A stretch of DNA of 64,000 nt from Bradyrhizobium sp. LLZ17 (GTDB taxonomy: Bacteria; Pseudomonadota; Alphaproteobacteria; Rhizobiales; Xanthobacteraceae), in contig NZ_CP165734.1 of NCBI RefSeq assembly GCF_041200145.1, positions 434,001 to 498,000 on the forward strand, given 5' to 3'. Made by a program: the position numbers and the translations under genes. Of this stretch, positions 8,499-16,989 are shown piece after piece. Position 1 is the stretch's first letter, and each line of letters starts with the position of its first letter. The notes under the pieces were generated by a model. That model searched no databases and was not told the origin of the DNA. It worked only from the letters and a program-made list of their open reading frames with translations.

Positions 8499-9773
8499 TC
8501 ATTGCGCTTTGACGCCGTCGCCAAAGCGGCGCGCCAGCGCCATCAGCACCACGAAAGTCGCAACCCACACCATCCGCGCGCCGTAGCGGTCGTGCGGGCC
8601 CGAGATCACGCCGCAGATGAAAGCGTTGCCGAGCAGCGCCAGCGTGATCGTCGCCGCCAGTAGTGTCAGATCGTCCAGCCGGCGATTTGCGAGCGCGTGT
8701 CCGAGGAGCCCGACCAGCGCCAGCATCGAGACCAGCGCGACGGGGACGTGCAGCCAGTTGACATAATCGAAATTGATGCCCCAGTTTTGTTGGCGCGCCG
8801 CGCGCATCGGCGCCACTTGCGCAGGGATGTAGCGTTCGATGATGCCGTAAGTGTGCGGGATCCAGACACTGGCGCCTTCGCCGGTGGCGACATGCAGCAA
8901 TTGCTGGCCCATCGCCCGCAGTGCTGCACCGGCCTGCCACGCAGGATAGTCGGCGAGCGAGTGCACGACGATGTAGCCCATCTCGTCGTTGAGCCCATCG
9001 AAGCGGCCAAGCGAGTTGAACATGCTCTTGCCCCACAGGAACTCGTCGGCGGTCGCCGGCAGCTCGTTGCGATAGGGACAGAGCTTGAAGGTCTCGCGCG
9101 GGCAGTGGTCGTTGAGATAGCGCGCGACGATGCCGTCCTGCATCATGCGGCCGAAGGCGACGCCATAGCCGCCGGGCGTCCAGGCCCATTTGCCCGACAG
9201 CGCATGGTTCGCCGAGACCAGCATCAGGCCGCCGACAACGATGGTCAGGCTCGCCTGCGTCAATCCGGCGAGTGGCAGCCGAGCCCTGAGGACCGGCCGC
9301 ATCATCCAGCCGACGGCGCAGAGCCCGAGCAGCACGCCGAGCGTGGCGCTGTGGGTCGCGGCGGCAAAGGCGGTGAAGACGAACAGCGCGATCTTTTCGA
9401 GTCCAGAGAGCCGGTTGCCCCCGACGACCAGAAGAAACAGCGACAGGATCGAAAGCCCTGCAAAGATGTCGGTGAGCAGCATGCTCGCGAGCCAGGGCAG
9501 CGCCGTCGACAGGATCAGCACGACGCTGATCGCGACGAAGCGGGACGTCTGCATCAGCCCGAGCACGCGCAGGGTGAGCTGCACCAACCACAGCGTCGTC
9601 AGCGACTGAATGGCGAGGTTGATCCAGAACCCGGAGCTCTCGCCATAATGCAGATAGAGGCCGAACACGGTGGAGCGGCTCGGCACGAGATAGCCCTCGT
9701 ACCAGCGCGCCAGATAGCCGCCGGTATCCCATTGAAGCAGGGGGTAGCCGTTCCAGAACGCCGGCGCGATCAT
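8499..9773 (-). CDS. polytopic membrane protein (GT-C-like), N-terminus frameshifted
   Basis: A 424-residue frame with about nine or ten hydrophobic segments, beginning APAFWNGYPLLQWDTGGY, which looks like the first periplasmic loop after a membrane helix rather than a true N-terminus. The missing helix is present just upstream in another frame: from TTG at 9856, preceded by GGAG, the frame reads SLRARRAGSIWLRLAALALP before hitting TGA. Adding one C to the CCCC run near 9780 joins the two. The likely gene is 8499-9856. Topology resembles GT-C glycosyltransferase-like membrane proteins, but no catalytic acid is certain. Single gene, function unknown. Confidence 0.65.
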   Translation of the reverse strand: MIAPAFWNGYPLLQWDTGGYLARWYEGYLVPSRSTVFGLYLHYGESSGFWINLAIQSLTTLWLVQLTLRVLGLMQTSRFVAISVVLILSTALPWLASMLLTDIFAGLSILSLFLLVVGGNRLSGLEKIALFVFTAFAAATHSATLGVLLGLCAVGWMMRPVLRARLPLAGLTQASLTIVVGGLMLVSANHALSGKWAWTPGGYGVAFGRMMQDGIVARYLNDHCPRETFKLCPYRNELPATADEFLWGKSMFNSLGRFDGLNDEMGYIVVHSLADYPAWQAGAALRAMGQQLLHVATGEGASVWIPHTYGIIERYIPAQVAPMRAARQQNWGINFDYVNWLHVPVALVSMLALVGLLGHALANRRLDDLTLLAATITLALLGNAFICGVISGPHDRYGARMVWVATFVVLMALARRFGDGVKAQ

Positions 9774-9856
9774 CAGCAGGGGAGGGCCAGCGCGGCGAGC
9801 CGCAGCCAGATCGAGCCCGCTCTGCGCGCGCGTAAACTATCGCTGATGATGGTCAA

Positions 9857-10132
9857 ATCTGCTCCGTCCTCGCTCACGACCATGCCCGCAATAATGGTTG
9901 AGACGAAATTCACCAATAGTTTGACGCCGCCCGGCTTGAATTTGGCTAAACTCTGACCACTTCAAGCCGACCTTGCCGCCCGGGGCGTCAGAAGAAACTG
10001 AGGTGATTCAACGCTTTGGCGTTCTTTCTGAGGGCAACGCGCTGTTCACTCTCAGGCAAGCCCGTCGCGACTTTGTCGCCTAGACTGTGCTATACAACCT
10101 ACAAAGCCAGCCAATTCGAAAGAGCAGATTCC
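9857..10132. other. divergent intergenic region upstream of cysE
   Basis: Separates the minus-strand membrane protein from cysE. Promoters are expected here. No recognisable operator or riboswitch was seen. Confidence 0.35.
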
Positions 10133-10957
10133 ATGGCAGTGCATCAGGTCAATCCGGGAGGAAAGCTCGCTTCGCTCGATCCGATCTGGGAGCGGATCCG
10201 GGGCGAAGCGGAGGACATCGTTCACCGCGAGCCGGAGCTTGCGACCTTCATCTATTCGATGGTGCTGCATCACAGCCGCCTGGAAGATTCGGTGATCCAC
10301 CGTCTCGCCGACCGGCTCGATCATTCCGCGCTGTCGGGCGATCTGGTGCGCCAGACCTATGACGAAGCGTTGCGCGACGATCCCGACCTCGGCAACGCCT
10401 TCCGCGCCGATCTCGTTGCCGTCTACGACCGCGATCCCGCGACCTCGCGCTTCATCGACCCCTTGCTCTACTTCAAGGGCTTTCACGCGCTCCAGACCCA
10501 TCGCCTCGCGCACTGGCTGTTGCTGAAGGGCCGCAAGGATTTCGCCTACTACCTCCAGAGCCGCGCGTCTGCGGTGTTCCAGACCGACATCAATCCCGCC
10601 GCGCGCATCGGCCGCGGCATCTTCCTCGACCATGCCACCGGCTTCGTCTGCGGCGAGACGGCTGTGATCGAGGACGACGTTTCGATCCTGCATGGCGTCA
10701 CGCTCGGCGGCACCGGCAAGGAGAATGAGGACCGTCATCCAAAGATCCGCCACGGCGTCTTGATCGGTGCGGGCGCGAAGATCCTCGGCAACATCGAGAT
10801 CGGCCATTGCGCGCGTATCGCCGCCGGCTCGGTCGTGGTGAAGCCGGTACCGCACAATGTCACCGTCGCTGGCGTGCCCGCCAAGATCGTCGGCGAGGCC
10901 GGCTGCGCCGAGCCGTCGCGCACCATGGATCAGATGATCAACGCCATGGGACTGTGA
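10133..10957 (+). CDS. cysE: serine O-acetyltransferase
   Basis: A 275-residue enzyme that makes O-acetylserine from L-serine and acetyl-CoA, the first step of cysteine synthesis. The N-terminal helical SATase domain covers residues 10-145, followed by a left-handed beta-helix of hexapeptide repeats. The active-site segment FLDHATGFVCGETAVIEDD and the following ILHGVTLGGTGK carry the conserved His/Asp and the acetyl-CoA loop. The C-terminus ends with a short tail (MDQMINAMGL) rather than the usual Ile that inserts into cysteine synthase. Start chosen at ATG 10133, where homology begins; an upstream extension in frame looks non-coding. Confidence 0.95.
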   Translation: MAVHQVNPGGKLASLDPIWERIRGEAEDIVHREPELATFIYSMVLHHSRLEDSVIHRLADRLDHSALSGDLVRQTYDEALRDDPDLGNAFRADLVAVYDRDPATSRFIDPLLYFKGFHALQTHRLAHWLLLKGRKDFAYYLQSRASAVFQTDINPAARIGRGIFLDHATGFVCGETAVIEDDVSILHGVTLGGTGKENEDRHPKIRHGVLIGAGAKILGNIEIGHCARIAAGSVVVKPVPHNVTVAGVPAKIVGEAGCAEPSRTMDQMINAMGL

Positions 10958-10960
10958 CAT

Positions 10961-10997
10961 GGGGCTTTGATAAGGGACTTTGATACGGGGCTTTGAG
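10961..10997. repeat. three tandem copies of a 12-13 bp unit
   Basis: GGGGCTTTGATA, AGGGACTTTGATA and CGGGGCTTTGAG follow each other directly after the cysE stop codon. The array is short and imperfect and lies just before the terminator. Confidence 0.6.
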
Positions 10998-11006
10998 TTC
11001 GAACAG

Positions 11007-11025
11007 GGCCGGTTTCCGGCCTTTT
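11007..11025 (+). terminator. intrinsic terminator of cysE
   Basis: GGCCGG, loop TTT, CCGGCC, then TTTTC. A short GC stem followed by a T run about 50 bp after the cysE stop codon. Confidence 0.65.
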
Positions 11026-11116
11026 CATGCCCCTAATTCTTTGGCAATTGCTGCTGGCGGTTCGTCGCGTCTCGTCCTAAAAGCCCGCCAACCCAGATTT
11101 CGATTGGAGACTTGCC

Positions 11117-11335
11117 GTGGACGTCAAAGAAGTCAGAAAGCTCGACGCCTATCTGAAGCGCGTGTTCGGCAATCCCAAGCTCCGCGTCGTGCCGCGGCCG
11201 AAGAAGGATGACTCCGCCGAGGTCTATATCGGCGAGGAATTCATCGGCGTGCTGTTCGTCGACGACGAGGACGACGATCGCTCGTTCCAGTTCCAGATGG
11301 CGATCCTCGAGGACGATCTGGTCGACCAGGAATAG
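11117..11335 (+). CDS. DUF3126 family protein
   Basis: A 72-residue protein starting at GTG. It has a helix with the conserved Lys/Arg pattern (DAYLKRVFGNPKLRVVPRPK), then a beta segment (AEVYIGEEFIGVLFVDDEDD) and a strand FQFQMAIL. This matches DUF3126, a small conserved alphaproteobacterial family of unknown role. In many Rhizobiales genomes it is found close to cysE, as here, which suggests a conserved neighbourhood but not a function. Confidence 0.9.
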   Translation: MDVKEVRKLDAYLKRVFGNPKLRVVPRPKKDDSAEVYIGEEFIGVLFVDDEDDDRSFQFQMAILEDDLVDQE

Positions 11336-11417
11336 CGGGGGCATTTCGTAGAGGGAACTTCGACCCTCACGAACTGGTGTCCGCGGCGGCCGTGCGATCG
11401 GCTGTCGGTCCCCCTAC

Positions 11418-12620
11418 ATGCCGCTCATGAAAACTGTGCTGATCTCCGGAGCGGGGATTGCTGGTCCCACGCTTGCATTCTGGCTGAAAGCCGCTGGTTA
11501 CGAACCGACGCTGGTCGAACGTGCGCCTGCGCCACGCAGCGGAGGCTACGTCATCGACTTCTGGGGGCTGGGCTACGATATCGCCGAGCGCATGGCCCTG
11601 ACCCCGGCCATTACCGCCGCCGGCTACCACGCCCAGGAGATGCGCATCGTCGGGGACGACGGCCGCCGGATCGCAGGCTTCGGCACCACGGTCTTCGACG
11701 AACTCACTGCTGGCAGATACGTGACGCTCGCTCGAAGCGATCTGTCGCGCCTGCTTCTGGAGAAGATCAGCGGGTCGACCGAAGTCATCTTCGACGACGA
11801 GATCGTCGGGATCGACGAGCAATCCGACGGCGTCCGCGTCCAGCTGCGGCGTGGCGGTCAGCGTCGATACGACCTGGTTGTCGGGGCCGATGGATTGCAT
11901 TCGGCGGTGCGGCGACTGATGTTCGGGCCCCAGGAGTCGTTCGAGAAGAATCTCGGCTACGCCGTCGCGGCGTTTCAGACCATCGGTTATCGGCCGCGCG
12001 ATGAGAACGTCTATGTCATGTACGGACAGCCGGGGCGAATGATCGGGCGCTTTGCGCTGCGAGACGATCGCACCCTGTTTCTCTTCGTGTTCGGAGCCGA
12101 CACTGAAGATCCGGCGGTCTCTGCGGACAAACACACGGCGGTCCTCCACCGCGTCTACGGTAACTGCGGCTGGGAATGCCCGCACATCCTCGCTGCCCTG
12201 GATCGCGCGAACGGACTGTATTTTGATCGCGTCAGTCAGATCCGGATGCCGAAATGGTCGCGGGGCCGCACGGTCCTGATCGGCGACGCTGCGTTTTGCG
12301 TTTCTCTGCTCGCCGGACAGGGCTCGGCGCTGGCGATAATTTCAGCGTATGTTCTTGCCGGTGAGTTGCGGAAGGCGGACGGAGATTACCAGCAGGCTTT
12401 CCGCGCCTACGAGTCTCGCCTCCGCGCCTATATCACTCGCAAGCAGCGGGGAGCCGAGCGCTTCGCAGCCGCCTTCGCGCCGAAGACCCGATCCGGGCTA
12501 TGGTTCCGCAACCAGGTGGTCAGGGCGTTCGCGTTACCGGGCATTGCAAAGCTCGCGATTGGCAGGGACATCGCCGATCGGCTGGATATTCCCGTCTACG
12601 ACTGGCGCTTGCCTGACTAG
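11418..12620 (+). CDS. FAD-binding monooxygenase (TetX/PHBH-type fold)
   Basis: A 400-residue flavoprotein. GAGIAGPTLAFWLKAAGYEP at residues 10-29 binds the ADP part of FAD, VGADGLHSAVR near 155 is the DG motif, and GDAAFCVSLLAGQGSALAI near 293-311 is the GD motif. This is the class that includes tetracycline-inactivating and antibiotic-tailoring monooxygenases. The substrate is unknown and drug resistance should not be inferred. ATG at 11418 follows a second in-frame Met closely (MPLMKT); either may be used. Single gene. Confidence 0.9.
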   Translation: MPLMKTVLISGAGIAGPTLAFWLKAAGYEPTLVERAPAPRSGGYVIDFWGLGYDIAERMALTPAITAAGYHAQEMRIVGDDGRRIAGFGTTVFDELTAGRYVTLARSDLSRLLLEKISGSTEVIFDDEIVGIDEQSDGVRVQLRRGGQRRYDLVVGADGLHSAVRRLMFGPQESFEKNLGYAVAAFQTIGYRPRDENVYVMYGQPGRMIGRFALRDDRTLFLFVFGADTEDPAVSADKHTAVLHRVYGNCGWECPHILAALDRANGLYFDRVSQIRMPKWSRGRTVLIGDAAFCVSLLAGQGSALAIISAYVLAGELRKADGDYQQAFRAYESRLRAYITRKQRGAERFAAAFAPKTRSGLWFRNQVVRAFALPGIAKLAIGRDIADRLDIPVYDWRLPD

Positions 12621-12805
12621 ATCTTCTTCGATGGCATTATGCCCCTGTTTTGCCCGACGGCGCAAGCCTTACTTCGAAAAATACGAAAATGCTCCGTCCC
12701 GCCGATACTTGGCTACTGTGCATGGGGTTGTTTTCGCGTTTTCTTATCGGGAGGCCTCGGGCCGTCTCGGCGAGCTGATCTCGTAGCGAGCAGGGAGGCA
12801 GCGGA

Positions 12806-13528
12806 TCAGCCCTTCGGCCCGCGCAACTGCGCCGTCAGCCGGTCCATCGCTTCCGCCACGTCGCGCCATTGCGAGAGCCAGCTCCGCGGAAAGCGGAAGG
12901 TGAGGTCGGCGCCGTCGACGCGGCGCTCGGACAGGCACATGCCCGGTGTGGCAGCATCGCGTGTGCAGCGCGCCGTGAGCGCTGGGCTCGTCCCCGAATA
13001 CAGATCCTCGCTGCCATAGGGCGTATCGGCTCGGAACATCCGCATCGTCAGCCCGTCCTCCGGCATTGTCGCGGCCTGGTCGAGATAGCGCGGATAGATC
13101 GTGGCCATGCGTTGTTCGGGCGAGAGCGCATCGTGATGCGCCGCGATCGACAGGAAGATGCGGTCGATCGGCTGCATCGCGGCGTCGACGCTGTCGGCCG
13201 TAACGTGCTTCGCGACGACCGGCGGCTCCAGCGAGGGATAGAGGAAATCGAGGTCGATGCGCTCCTGCGGCCCGGAGTGCCGCTGGATCTTCATGCGGAT
13301 CGCGGATGTCGGCAGGTTGAACAGCGTGCCGCCGACGCTCACCGGCAGCTTGTCCGGGGCGTCGGCGCCGCCTGTGCTCCAGGTCGGCCACAGCAGATAG
13401 GCGACCAGCGCGATTGCGCCAACCGCGAACGCGCCGCTGAGCGCGATCGGGACGAGATGCGACCGCGTCCAGGAGGACCGAGGGGAGGCTGCCGAAAACA
13501 CCGTCATGACGTCGCGCGATGAGCCCAT
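12806..13528 (-). CDS. membrane-anchored protein of unknown function
   Basis: 240 residues. One transmembrane helix near residues 26-48 (LVPIALSGAFAVGAIALVAY) follows a short cytoplasmic segment, and the remaining ~190 residues are presumably periplasmic. These contain two cysteines near the C-terminus (TARCTRD, GMCLSE) that could pair. A later ATG (MTVFSAAS, seven codons in) is an alternative start. Conserved-looking but unassigned; no catalytic pattern seen. Confidence 0.65.
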   Translation of the reverse strand: MGSSRDVMTVFSAASPRSSWTRSHLVPIALSGAFAVGAIALVAYLLWPTWSTGGADAPDKLPVSVGGTLFNLPTSAIRMKIQRHSGPQERIDLDFLYPSLEPPVVAKHVTADSVDAAMQPIDRIFLSIAAHHDALSPEQRMATIYPRYLDQAATMPEDGLTMRMFRADTPYGSEDLYSGTSPALTARCTRDAATPGMCLSERRVDGADLTFRFPRSWLSQWRDVAEAMDRLTAQLRGPKG

Positions 13529-13729
13529 TGGTCGGCCGATGGCCGACGAATCAGCGGCGACTATGCCATGGGGCGGCAGTTTCGCGGAGCGCTCAGGGCT
13601 GGCGGCAATGGGGGAGGGCTCTGCGCGGAGGGGGCGCCGCTGTTAACCTTCGCTTAAGGATAATGTAGCGTTAACCGGCGCTTTTTGTCACAGCAAGCTT
13701 CCGGCGTTGCGTAAGGGCGGACCGTTCCC

Positions 13730-14059
13730 ATGACACCTGAAGCTCTCAATACTTTCTTCTCGATCTGCATCGGCTTTGCGCTCGCGGGTGCCCTCGTGAG
13801 CGGATACCAGGCGGTGGCGGAACGGCCGGCCGGCTTCGGGCTGTTGCAGCAGGGCGTCGCTCCGAGAACGTTCGCGGCGGTTCCTTTTCTGGTGTTCGCC
13901 GCGCCCTTCATCATCATGCGCAACACCTTGCGCGGGATGCGGGTTGAGAGCCGCCGCTTCGAATTCGTGATGATGGCGACCGTCATTGCCGGCTTCTGGA
14001 GCATGATGAGCGGCACGTTCTTCCTGATGACGCTGCGCGCCGCCGGCGTTCTGGTCTGA
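13730..14059 (+). CDS. small multi-span inner-membrane protein (DUF6949-like)
   Basis: 109 residues with three hydrophobic helices (about 8-28, 45-68 and 82-106), separated by a loop with AERPAGFGLL. The sequence resembles the DUF6949 family of Rhizobiales membrane proteins, named from memory. Function unknown. It lies 91 bp upstream of the carbonic-anhydrase-family gene, same strand, possibly cotranscribed. Confidence 0.7.
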   Translation: MTPEALNTFFSICIGFALAGALVSGYQAVAERPAGFGLLQQGVAPRTFAAVPFLVFAAPFIIMRNTLRGMRVESRRFEFVMMATVIAGFWSMMSGTFFLMTLRAAGVLV

Positions 14060-14149
14060 CGCGGATATTGCAGAGCTGCCCGGTGAGGCGGCCCTTTGCG
14101 TCCGCGCCGCCGTTTCGCTATGGCTTCGTCAACGCGACAGGAGACCTCC

Positions 14150-14680
14150 ATGGCGATCTACGAGCTCGACGGGCAGGCGCCCGATCTTCCCGCCGACGGT
14201 AACTATTTCATCGCGGAGACCGCGACCGTGATCGGCCGCGTGCGCCTGAAGCCGGGTGCCAGCGTCTGGTTCGGCGCGGTGCTGCGCGGCGACAATGAAT
14301 GGATCGAGATCGGCGAGGGCGCCAACATCCAGGACGGCTCGACCTGCCACACCGATCTCGGCTTTCCGCTCGTGATCGGGAAGAACTGCACCGTCGGCCA
14401 CAACGTCATCCTGCACGGTTGCACCATCGAGGAGGGCGCACTGGTCGGCATGGGCGCGATCGTGATGAACGGCGCCAAGATCGGCCGCAACAGCATCGTC
14501 GGCGCCGGTTCCGTCATCACCGAAGGCAAGCAGTTTGCCGAACGCTCGCTGATCATCGGCTCGCCCGCACGCGTGATCCGTACGCTCGATGATGTCCAGG
14601 TGCAGAAGATGGGCAGTGCCGCGCGGTTCTATGTCGCCAACGGCCCGCGCTTCCAGAAGGGTCTGAAGCGGATCGGGTGA
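14150..14680 (+). CDS. gamma-class carbonic anhydrase family protein
   Basis: A 176-residue left-handed beta-helix protein built of hexapeptide repeats, close to YrdA/PaaY/CaiE. The three metal-ligand histidines are visible in order: THTDLG (HTD), VGHNVILHGC (GH and HGC). Such proteins may hydrate CO2 or act on unknown thioesters; activity differs between members. ATG at 14150 is preceded by GGAGACCTCC. A longer in-frame start at 14096 would add an unlikely Arg-rich leader. Confidence 0.9.
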   Translation: MAIYELDGQAPDLPADGNYFIAETATVIGRVRLKPGASVWFGAVLRGDNEWIEIGEGANIQDGSTCHTDLGFPLVIGKNCTVGHNVILHGCTIEEGALVGMGAIVMNGAKIGRNSIVGAGSVITEGKQFAERSLIIGSPARVIRTLDDVQVQKMGSAARFYVANGPRFQKGLKRIG

Positions 14681-14708
14681 GATGGAGGCATCAATCGCGG
14701 GGGGCGTG

Positions 14709-14873
14709 TCAGCTTCCCTCGGACTCGCGAGCTTCTCTCGCGCTCGCAATCTTTTCGTGGCCGGCCGCCCACAGCGCATGCTCGTCGCTGCCGTCCTGAT
14801 ACGGGTTGGCTTCGGCCGGAATATTGTCGCGGGCGGCGCTTTCGCCCTCTGCAAAGGGATCGCGATTGGTCAC
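14709..14873 (-). CDS. Rmf/CrpP-like small protein
   Basis: 54 residues from a GTG start at 14873, with AGGGAA upstream. The pattern DPFAEGESAARDN, NPYQDGSDEH and ALWAAGHE matches the ribosome modulation factor/CrpP fold: a helix with xxEGxxA, then NPY, then a Trp-Gly helix. In other bacteria relatives bind ribosomes in stationary phase or modify drugs; for the rhizobial members the role is not known. A longer ORF starting at 15068 is rejected as non-coding. Confidence 0.6.
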   Translation of the reverse strand: MTNRDPFAEGESAARDNIPAEANPYQDGSDEHALWAAGHEKIASAREARESEGS

Positions 14874-15033
14874 CGTGATTTTCCCTTTCTGGCTTCGGGA
14901 GGCGCTGTGGCTGGCTGCCTGTTTCAAGCCGATGTGACGGCATTTGTTCCGAAACGCCTGTGATGAATGCCCCAATGACATTAGGCTGGCGCTGCTTTGA
15001 TGTGTGGAGCGTTTCCACGCGGGGGATTGAGTG

Positions 15034-15390
15034 ATGTTGCGCAAGACGATCATGGCTGCACTGGCCATCGCGACCGTGGGCCTCTCGGCACCTCAGGCTG
15101 CACAGGCGGGGGGCGGTCATTGGGGAGGCGGCGGCGGTTTCCACGGCGGAGGCTGGGGCCACGGCTGGCACGGCGGCGGCTTCTGGCCAGGCGTCGCCAT
15201 CGGCGCAGGCATCGCGGGCGCGGGCTATTATGGCGGGTACTATGGTTACGGCTATCCGTACTCCGGTGACCCCTATTATGACGGCGCCGGCTATGGCGAT
15301 GGTGGCTATGACGGGCAGTGTTACCTCGTGCGCAAGCGCGTCATGACGCAATGGGGCTGGCGAATCCGCCGCGCCCAGGTCTGTGAGTAA
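15034..15390 (+). CDS. exported glycine/tyrosine-rich protein
   Basis: 118 residues. A signal peptide (MLRKTIMAALAIATVGLSA) is cleaved after AQA, followed by a low-complexity Gly/His/Trp region and then Gly/Tyr repeats. A short C-terminal domain (CYLVRKRVMTQWGWRIRRAQ, with a final Cys) is conserved in many Rhizobiales exported proteins. Probably a surface or periplasmic structural protein. GTG three bases upstream is an alternative start. Confidence 0.7.
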   Translation: MLRKTIMAALAIATVGLSAPQAAQAGGGHWGGGGGFHGGGWGHGWHGGGFWPGVAIGAGIAGAGYYGGYYGYGYPYSGDPYYDGAGYGDGGYDGQCYLVRKRVMTQWGWRIRRAQVCE

Positions 15391-15432
15391 GGTCTTGCGA
15401 GGTGCGTCGAGATCCGGCCAGGCCACAAAAAA

Positions 15433-15468
15433 CAAGGCCGTTGACGCAGTATACCGTCAACGACCTTG
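15433..15468 (-). terminator. intrinsic terminator for the minus-strand gene at 15590
   Basis: CAAGG..GTTGACG pairs with CGTCAAC..CCTTG around an 8-base loop, with one internal mismatch. On the minus strand the stem is followed by TTTTTT, so it terminates leftward transcription from 15590-16084 and could also stop the plus-strand gene ending at 15390. Confidence 0.7.
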
Positions 15469-15589
15469 CCAGCCCCGGACATTGAAATCGGCTCACGCCA
15501 TCCGGTCCGGCGAGCATCGCGCGGAATCATACGGACGAATGTGATCCAGTTCACAAGTGGCGAAAATAAAAGGCGGGGCGCCCCGCCGA

Positions 15590-16084
15590 TCAGCCGTGAG
15601 AGCGCTTGCGCGCGCTGGCATGGACGCGGAGACGCGCCGGTTTCCTCCGGGTAACCGACGGCGTGTCGGCCTCGGTCGTCCGGACGCTGGCGAAGGATTG
15701 CCGCAAACCGTCGATGGACTCGTTCAACGTAGCGACCTGCTCCGAGAGGCGCTTGGTATCGGCCTGCTGCGAAGCGAGCAGCCGCTTCATTGTCTGTAGC
15801 TGGTCCTGCACGACCTGGAGCTGGTCGATCGATTCCTGCTGGGTCGCCTCTATTCCCTTGGTCTTTTCGACGAGTTGCTCGGAAGCCTGCGCCGTGCGGG
15901 CTTGGAGTTGCCGCGAGGCGACCACCCGGTCGGTCTCCGGTGCGGCGCCGGTATAGGCACGCCAGATCGCGATCGAGGTGACGGCGGCGATCAGGAGCAG
16001 AAGCGCCGCGGCGGTCAGCGCAATCGGCTGAGCGCCAAGGCGAAGCAGGGGATTGGACGTTGTGTCCTCGGCGAGATCGATCAT
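15590..16084 (-). CDS. single-span membrane protein with coiled coil
   Basis: 164 residues from ATG 16084 (MIDLAED); a longer frame to 16150 looks untranslated. One transmembrane helix near residues 20-42 (Ala/Leu/Ile-rich) is followed by a ~75-residue heptad-rich helix with many Gln/Glu (ATQQESIDQLQVVQDQLQ), then a basic Pro/Arg-rich tail. It looks like an envelope-tethered coiled-coil protein. No family recognised. Confidence 0.6.
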   Translation of the reverse strand: MIDLAEDTTSNPLLRLGAQPIALTAAALLLLIAAVTSIAIWRAYTGAAPETDRVVASRQLQARTAQASEQLVEKTKGIEATQQESIDQLQVVQDQLQTMKRLLASQQADTKRLSEQVATLNESIDGLRQSFASVRTTEADTPSVTRRKPARLRVHASARKRSHG

Positions 16085-16253
16085 CGCTGACAAAACCCAA
16101 ATTGAAACTTGGTGATTGGCGAAGACCGGCAGCCCAAGAACACAGAGCAAGGCGGCCGGGGCGTCCCGAAAGTGTTACCCTTCAGCAACAATTAGGACGA
16201 AAAAGAGGCTGCGAACGAAAAAACCAGCGAAGGCCTCAACCCGAGCGACTGAA

Positions 16254-16985
16254 TCAGGGCTGAAACGGCGAAAACGGGCCGGAATAGGCTTTTGAACGCG
16301 GCGCGGCGTACGGGCCGAGCCGCGAAGTCTTCAGCCCGAGCCGGACCAGCCCCTCGGCAAGCGTCACCGCGGCGGCCACGCCCTCGACCACGGGCAAGCC
16401 ATGCTTGCCGGCGAGCTCCGCCGCCAGATCGGCCATGCCGGCGCAGCCGAGCACGATGGCCTCGGCGCGGTCGTCGCGGATCGCGGCGGTGATCTCGGCG
16501 GAGATTTTTCCGAGCGCCTCGGCATTGCGCTCTTCGAGTGCCAACACCGGTACCTCGGCGGCGCGGACGCGCGCGCAGCGCTCGGCGAGGCCGTATTTCC
16601 GCAAATTATGCTCGATCGGCACGATCGAGACACCGAGCGTCGTTACCACGGCAAAGCGCGCCGCGATCAGGCTTGAGATGTGGAAGCCGGCTTCCCCGAT
16701 GCCGATCACAGGTGCTTTTGCCGCCGCGCGCGCGGCATCGAGGCCGGTGTCGTCGAAGCACGCGATGATGTGGGCGTCCGCGCCATCGCGATCGGCTTCG
16801 CGGATGCAGCCGAGCATGCCGGGCACGGCGAAGGCTTCATCGTAAAAGCCCTCGATCGAGACCGGTCCCATGGTCGGCTGGCGCGCATCGATCACGGTGT
16901 CGGGCAGTGCGATCGCGCGCGCCGCAGCGGCGATCTTCGCCGTCATCGACGCCGTGGTATTGGGATTGATGACGTGAAGTCGCAT
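16254..16985 (-). CDS. Asp/Glu/hydantoin racemase family protein
   Basis: 243 residues, start ATG 16985 (MRLHVINPNT), five bases after the stop of the permease gene. The opening VINPNTTASMT is characteristic of the Asp/Glu/hydantoin racemase superfamily, and the two catalytic cysteines are at IIACFDDTGLD (near residue 80) and VLGCAGMADL (near 185). Members racemise hydantoins or amino acids, or act as maleate isomerase or arylmalonate decarboxylase. As last gene of the ABC importer operon, it probably processes the imported compound or its product. Substrate unknown. Confidence 0.87.
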   Translation of the reverse strand: MRLHVINPNTTASMTAKIAAAARAIALPDTVIDARQPTMGPVSIEGFYDEAFAVPGMLGCIREADRDGADAHIIACFDDTGLDAARAAAKAPVIGIGEAGFHISSLIAARFAVVTTLGVSIVPIEHNLRKYGLAERCARVRAAEVPVLALEERNAEALGKISAEITAAIRDDRAEAIVLGCAGMADLAAELAGKHGLPVVEGVAAAVTLAEGLVRLGLKTSRLGPYAAPRSKAYSGPFSPFQP

Positions 16986-16989
16986 CAGA

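Noticed and set aside
11418..12620. Tetracycline resistance (TetX) for the FAD monooxygenase
   Set aside because: Only fold-level motifs are shared; no evidence for drug substrate.
14682..14963. 93-codon plus-strand frame after the carbonic-anhydrase gene
   Set aside because: It is antisense to the Rmf/CrpP-like gene, which has a ribosome binding site and a family pattern.
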